This document shows, in pieces, positions 61,258 through 64,000 of a stretch of DNA of 64,000 nt. The stretch comes from Heteroscillospira sp050943935. Lineage in GTDB: Bacteria > Bacillota > Clostridia > Oscillospirales > Oscillospiraceae. The DNA is taken from assembly GCA_050943935.1 (NCBI GenBank), contig JBMNQC010000003.1, positions 124,001 to 188,000 of the forward strand, given 5' to 3'. Made by a program: the position numbers and the translations under genes. The stretch's first letter is position 1. Each line of letters opens with the position of its first letter. The notes under the pieces are model-generated. The model had not been told where the DNA came from and searched no databases. It saw only the letters and a program-made list of their open reading frames with translations.

Positions 61258-61296
61258 GTTCAAATCCTGCGCAGCAATAAACAAGGAAATAAAGCG
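61258..61296 (+). repeat. att-like direct repeat, copy R2
   Basis: GTTCAAATCCTGCGCAGCAA then TAAACAAGGAAATAAAG; left border of the Dcm-AIPR module. Confidence 0.55.
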
Positions 61297-61371
61297 ATTT
61301 TTTCTCTCTGCTATGGTACCGTAAGCATCCACTTTTCCGGAAACTAAAAATCGTGCGAATCTATCATTTTC

Positions 61372-61400
61372 TTGCTTTTTCTGACTGAATGTGCTATCAT
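61372..61400 (+). promoter_or_regulatory. Promoter of the XRE-dcm-AIPR cassette
   Basis: TTGCTT 61372-61377, 17-base spacer, TATCAT 61395-61400. Confidence 0.6.
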
Positions 61401-61457
61401 AGCAAACAACGCTGTCAGTGTTGTAATAGGCCTTGGCAGTATGGCTATATAAACCCG

Positions 61458-61485
61458 ATGCTCTGCCAGGCGGCAGAGCATTTTT
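61458..61485 (+). terminator. Terminator hairpin inside the cassette leader
   Basis: ATGCTCTGCC / GGCAGAGCAT, perfect 10-bp stem, 4-base loop, T run. Lies between the promoter and the XRE start codon, so it could attenuate the operon or end an RNA of about 80 bases. Confidence 0.65.
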
Positions 61486-61512
61486 CGTATATCGGTATGG
61501 AGGAGATATTTT

Positions 61513-61722
61513 ATGGCTGTTAGTTATAAAAAGCTCTGGAAGCTGCTCATCGACAAGGATATGAAGAAGAAGGACCTGTGTGCAAAAGCCGGCATCAGCC
61601 CGGCGTCCGTCACCAAAATGGGCCGCAACGGCCATGTCACTACCGAGATTCTCCTGAAGATCTGTACGGCACTGGATTGTGGTGTTGAGGATATCATGGA
61701 GATTGTGCCGGAAGAAAAATAA
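61513..61722 (+). CDS. Small XRE-family regulator (controller-like)
   Basis: 69 residues, ATG 61513 after GGAGGAG. Almost only an HTH: YKKLWKLLIDKDMKKKDLCA, AGISPASVTKMGRNGHVTTE, ILLKICTALDCGVEDIMEIV. This YozG-like group often precedes DNA methyltransferase genes and may time methylase against nuclease expression. Sixty bases ahead of dcm. Confidence 0.9.
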   Translation: MAVSYKKLWKLLIDKDMKKKDLCAKAGISPASVTKMGRNGHVTTEILLKICTALDCGVEDIMEIVPEEK

Positions 61723-61782
61723 AGTCCGTTTTGAAGTACATATTGTAGGACACTTCTATTATAAAAGTTGCGGAGTAAGACG

Positions 61783-63057
61783 ATGCCCAAATATCTTGAT
61801 TTGTTTGCTGGTGCAGGAGGCTTATCAGAAGGATTTACCCGCGCTGGCTATGAGCCGGTTGCTCATGTAGAAATGGATGTAGCTGCGTGTTACACCTTGA
61901 AAACGCGTGCTGCATACCATTGGCTAAAGAAACAGAGAAAACTGGAAATATATGATCAGTATCTGAACAGGAAACTGTCCCGTGAAGAGTTTTATCAGTC
62001 TGTTCCCAAAGCCGTATTGGATTCTGTTCTGAATTATGAAATTTCGAAAGACAATCTTGAAGATATTTTTTCGGAAATCGATGGTTTTCTGAACGGCGAA
62101 AAACTTGACCTGATTGTCGGCGGACCTCCTTGCCAGGCATATTCCATTGCAGGCCGGTCCCGGTCAGAAAACCGTATGGTTGGAGATAAGCGGAATTATC
62201 TGTATCAGCTTTATGCTGAATTTCTTAAAAGATATGAACCTGATTATTTTGTGTTTGAAAATGTTGTAGGTTTGTTGTCTGCAAAGGATGAAGACGGGAC
62301 ATTACATCTTTCCAATATGCAGGCTCTTTTCAAAGATTACGGATATTCTACCGAACTTCAGATTTTGAACGCATCTGATTATGGTGTGCTCCAAAACCGA
62401 AAGCGTATTATCTTAATCGGAAAACGCGGTAACCACAAAGATTTTTATCCCAATATTCAAATTATTAAAGACAAGCATAAAGTTGGAGAACTGTTTTGCG
62501 ATTTGCCCTCTATTCAAGCTGGAGAAGGTATGATTGCCCCGGTTAAAACATTACCGTATTCAGGAAAGTATTTGTATAACTCCGGAATAAAAGAATATGA
62601 CGGTGAGCCTGTAACTTACCATCAGGCGAGACCGAATACCGAGCAGGATCTTGAAATCTATCGTATTGTTGTCGATACCTGGAACAAAAAAAAGGAAAGA
62701 GTGTCTTATACCGACCTGCCCGAACGGCTTCGAACCCATAACAACACGAAGAGCTTTCTTGATCGTTTCAAGGTTGTAGCGGGAAATCTGCCCTACGCAC
62801 AGACGGTTGTGGCACACATTAGTCGCGATGGACATTATTACATTCATCCCGATATCAAACAAAACAGATCGTTAACCCCAAGAGAAGCTGCAAGAATCCA
62901 GACTTTCCCCGATAATTACTATTTCGAGTCCGTAACAGGAAAGCCGTCGCGCACATTGGCTTATAAGCAAATTGGAAATGCGGTTCCTGTTTGTTTGGCA
63001 TACAGTGTAGCCATGGCACTGCTGGATCGTTTTACGAAGGGTGATAACAATGGCTGA
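61783..63057 (+). CDS. DNA cytosine-5 methyltransferase
   Basis: 424 residues from ATG 61783 (GGAGTAAGACG ahead; the ATG at 61768 lies within the RBS region). Motif I DLFAGAGGLSEGF, IV GGPPCQAYSIAGRS with catalytic Cys, VI FVFENVVGLLS, VIII QNRKRIILIG, IX RSLTPREAARIQTFPD, X QIGNAVPVCLAYSVA. Adds a methyl group to C5 of cytosine at a site set by the target-recognition region (about 230-340), unknown here. AT-rich against the chromosome. Overlaps the AIPR gene by 8 bases. Confidence 0.95.
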   Translation: MPKYLDLFAGAGGLSEGFTRAGYEPVAHVEMDVAACYTLKTRAAYHWLKKQRKLEIYDQYLNRKLSREEFYQSVPKAVLDSVLNYEISKDNLEDIFSEIDGFLNGEKLDLIVGGPPCQAYSIAGRSRSENRMVGDKRNYLYQLYAEFLKRYEPDYFVFENVVGLLSAKDEDGTLHLSNMQALFKDYGYSTELQILNASDYGVLQNRKRIILIGKRGNHKDFYPNIQIIKDKHKVGELFCDLPSIQAGEGMIAPVKTLPYSGKYLYNSGIKEYDGEPVTYHQARPNTEQDLEIYRIVVDTWNKKKERVSYTDLPERLRTHNNTKSFLDRFKVVAGNLPYAQTVVAHISRDGHYYIHPDIKQNRSLTPREAARIQTFPDNYYFESVTGKPSRTLAYKQIGNAVPVCLAYSVAMALLDRFTKGDNNG

Positions 63058-64000
63058 TAATCAGACAATGGCGAGTTTCTATCAGAACTTTATGGAAGAA
63101 GTTTTGTTTGCAGCAGATAAGGAGACCAGTAGTTGGACAACCGAAGATTTCCTTACATCTGTCATGCTTGAGTACCTGGAAGAAGCAGGTGAAGTTACCG
63201 ACCCGGTTATCTGTCCGTTCCGAGGCAGAGGCTTGCAGATGAATGCGTATGCTTTTTCTGAAGGCTGCGAGAATATCGACATTTTTGTGAGTCTCTATTC
63301 CGATAACGAGGTGCCGAGGTCTGTTTCTCAGACAGATATAGATGCGTCTATTAAACGAGCTATCGAATTATATCACAGGGCGATCAACGACCTTTACACT
63401 GCATTCGAAAAAGACAACGATACATACGAGTTTGCGATTTCCGTTTTCCAGAACAAAAGCAACATCAAAACTGTCCGAATTTGTGCGTTGACAAATGGTT
63501 TGGTAAAGCCTATTCCGTTTAAAAATATCACCATTGGTAATGCAGAAATTTTCTTTAATGTCTGGGATATTGATCGGTTGTATCGGTGTGTGTCTTCCGG
63601 TAAAATGCGTGAAACCATTGAAATCGATTTTGAGGAAAAGTTCAACACAACGATTCCCTGCATTGAAAACAGTACCAGTGATAAGTACAGTGTTTATCTT
63701 GCTATTATCAGTGGCGAATTACTTGCCTCTCTTTATGATGAGTTTCGCGACAGACTCCTTGAAAAGAATGTGCGTTCCTTCCTGCAGGTAAAAGGCGGCG
63801 TCAACAAAGGTATCCGTGATACATTGCGTGATGAGCCGGATATGTTTCTTGCGTACAACAACGGCATTTCAGTGACCGCAGAAAGCGTAGAGATCGTCCG
63901 GGATGAAAATGGCAAGCCGTCTATCAAGCGGATCCGGGATATGCAGATCGTCAACGGTGGACAAACAACAGCATCCATTTTCAACGCACGCAATGATAAA
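63050..64000 (+). CDS. AIPR (abortive infection phage resistance) family protein, 3' end beyond window
   Basis: 317 residues visible from ATG 63050. The AIPR core is clear: RDRLLEKNVRSFLQVKGGVN, KGIRDTLRDEPDMFLAYNNG, ISVTAESVEIV, IKRIRDMQIVNGGQTTASIF. The N-terminal 170 residues are the variable part. AIPR proteins occur in plasmid abortive-infection systems and in methylase-linked islands with Z1-helicase, GHKL ATPase and PD-(D/E)xK nucleases. Its start overlaps dcm's stop, so the two are coupled. The rest of the system lies beyond 64000. Confidence 0.9.
   Translation, partial: MADNQTMASFYQNFMEEVLFAADKETSSWTTEDFLTSVMLEYLEEAGEVTDPVICPFRGRGLQMNAYAFSEGCENIDIFVSLYSDNEVPRSVSQTDIDASIKRAIELYHRAINDLYTAFEKDNDTYEFAISVFQNKSNIKTVRICALTNGLVKPIPFKNITIGNAEIFFNVWDIDRLYRCVSSGKMRETIEIDFEEKFNTTIPCIENSTSDKYSVYLAIISGELLASLYDEFRDRLLEKNVRSFLQVKGGVNKGIRDTLRDEPDMFLAYNNGISVTAESVEIVRDENGKPSIKRIRDMQIVNGGQTTASIFNARNDK

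Overview
The window reads as chromosome of a GC-rich, spore-forming Clostridia bacterium of the Oscillospiraceae type. The evidence is the pair of dipicolinate synthase genes (dpaA, dpaB), Gram-positive cell-wall biology (LPQTG surface protein, class D sortase), an L10-leader before rplJ-rplL, and gut-type transport and peptide-use genes. Housekeeping genes (asnS, typA, rplJ, rplL) are interleaved with several accessory blocks.

Layout. 1-5.6 kb: end of a DegV gene, an isoprenylcysteine-methyltransferase-like membrane protein and a GH3-family acyl-adenylating enzyme in one tight operon, then a large 7TM-GAF-GGDEF-HD-GYP signalling protein. 5.7-15.8 kb: a surface-structure region. A signal-peptide/LPQTG protein whose frame is broken by one in-frame TAG faces a long minus-strand operon holding a BTAD-type regulator, sortase, transglutaminase-like protein, PilC/GspF-like protein, four small single-pass proteins, PilT ATPase and a small WQG-motif protein; a one-unit version of that last protein lies upstream of the LPQTG gene. 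15.9-33.8 kb: core and general genes (FTR-like protein, exonuclease, RluA, Hsp20 with a CIRCE-like site, Ca-type P-ATPase, UroD-like protein, dpaAB, asnS, typA, a second DegV, GNAT, rplJL), interspersed with three copies of a non-coding repeat of about 370-460 bp and copies of a shorter repeat.

33.9-53.2 kb: three catabolic units. (i) tctCBA + MBL hydrolase + RidA + amidohydrolase + D-serine dehydratase/D-threonine aldolase-like enzyme, divergent from a LysR regulator. (ii) dctPQM TRAP transporter + formamidase + carbon-nitrogen hydrolase, divergent from a CdaR-like regulator and a UroD-fold protein, with a perfect inverted repeat between them. (iii) YfcC-type permease + peptidase T + M24 aminopeptidase.

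53.2-64 kb: a mosaic, partly decayed island. It holds a RhuM remnant cut at a perfect 22-bp palindrome, a low-molecular-weight tyrosine phosphatase, a frameshifted 7TM sensor followed by a truncated sensor, a Cys-rich KTR protein, a type I R subunit without M or S partners, a tRNA-Pro 3' fragment, three att-like direct repeats, and an XRE - cytosine methyltransferase - AIPR defence cassette running off the window end. Nothing here is proved novel. The best candidates for undescribed biology are the PilT/sortase/transglutaminase surface locus with its WQG proteins, the dispersed repeat family, and the tandem defence-island modules.
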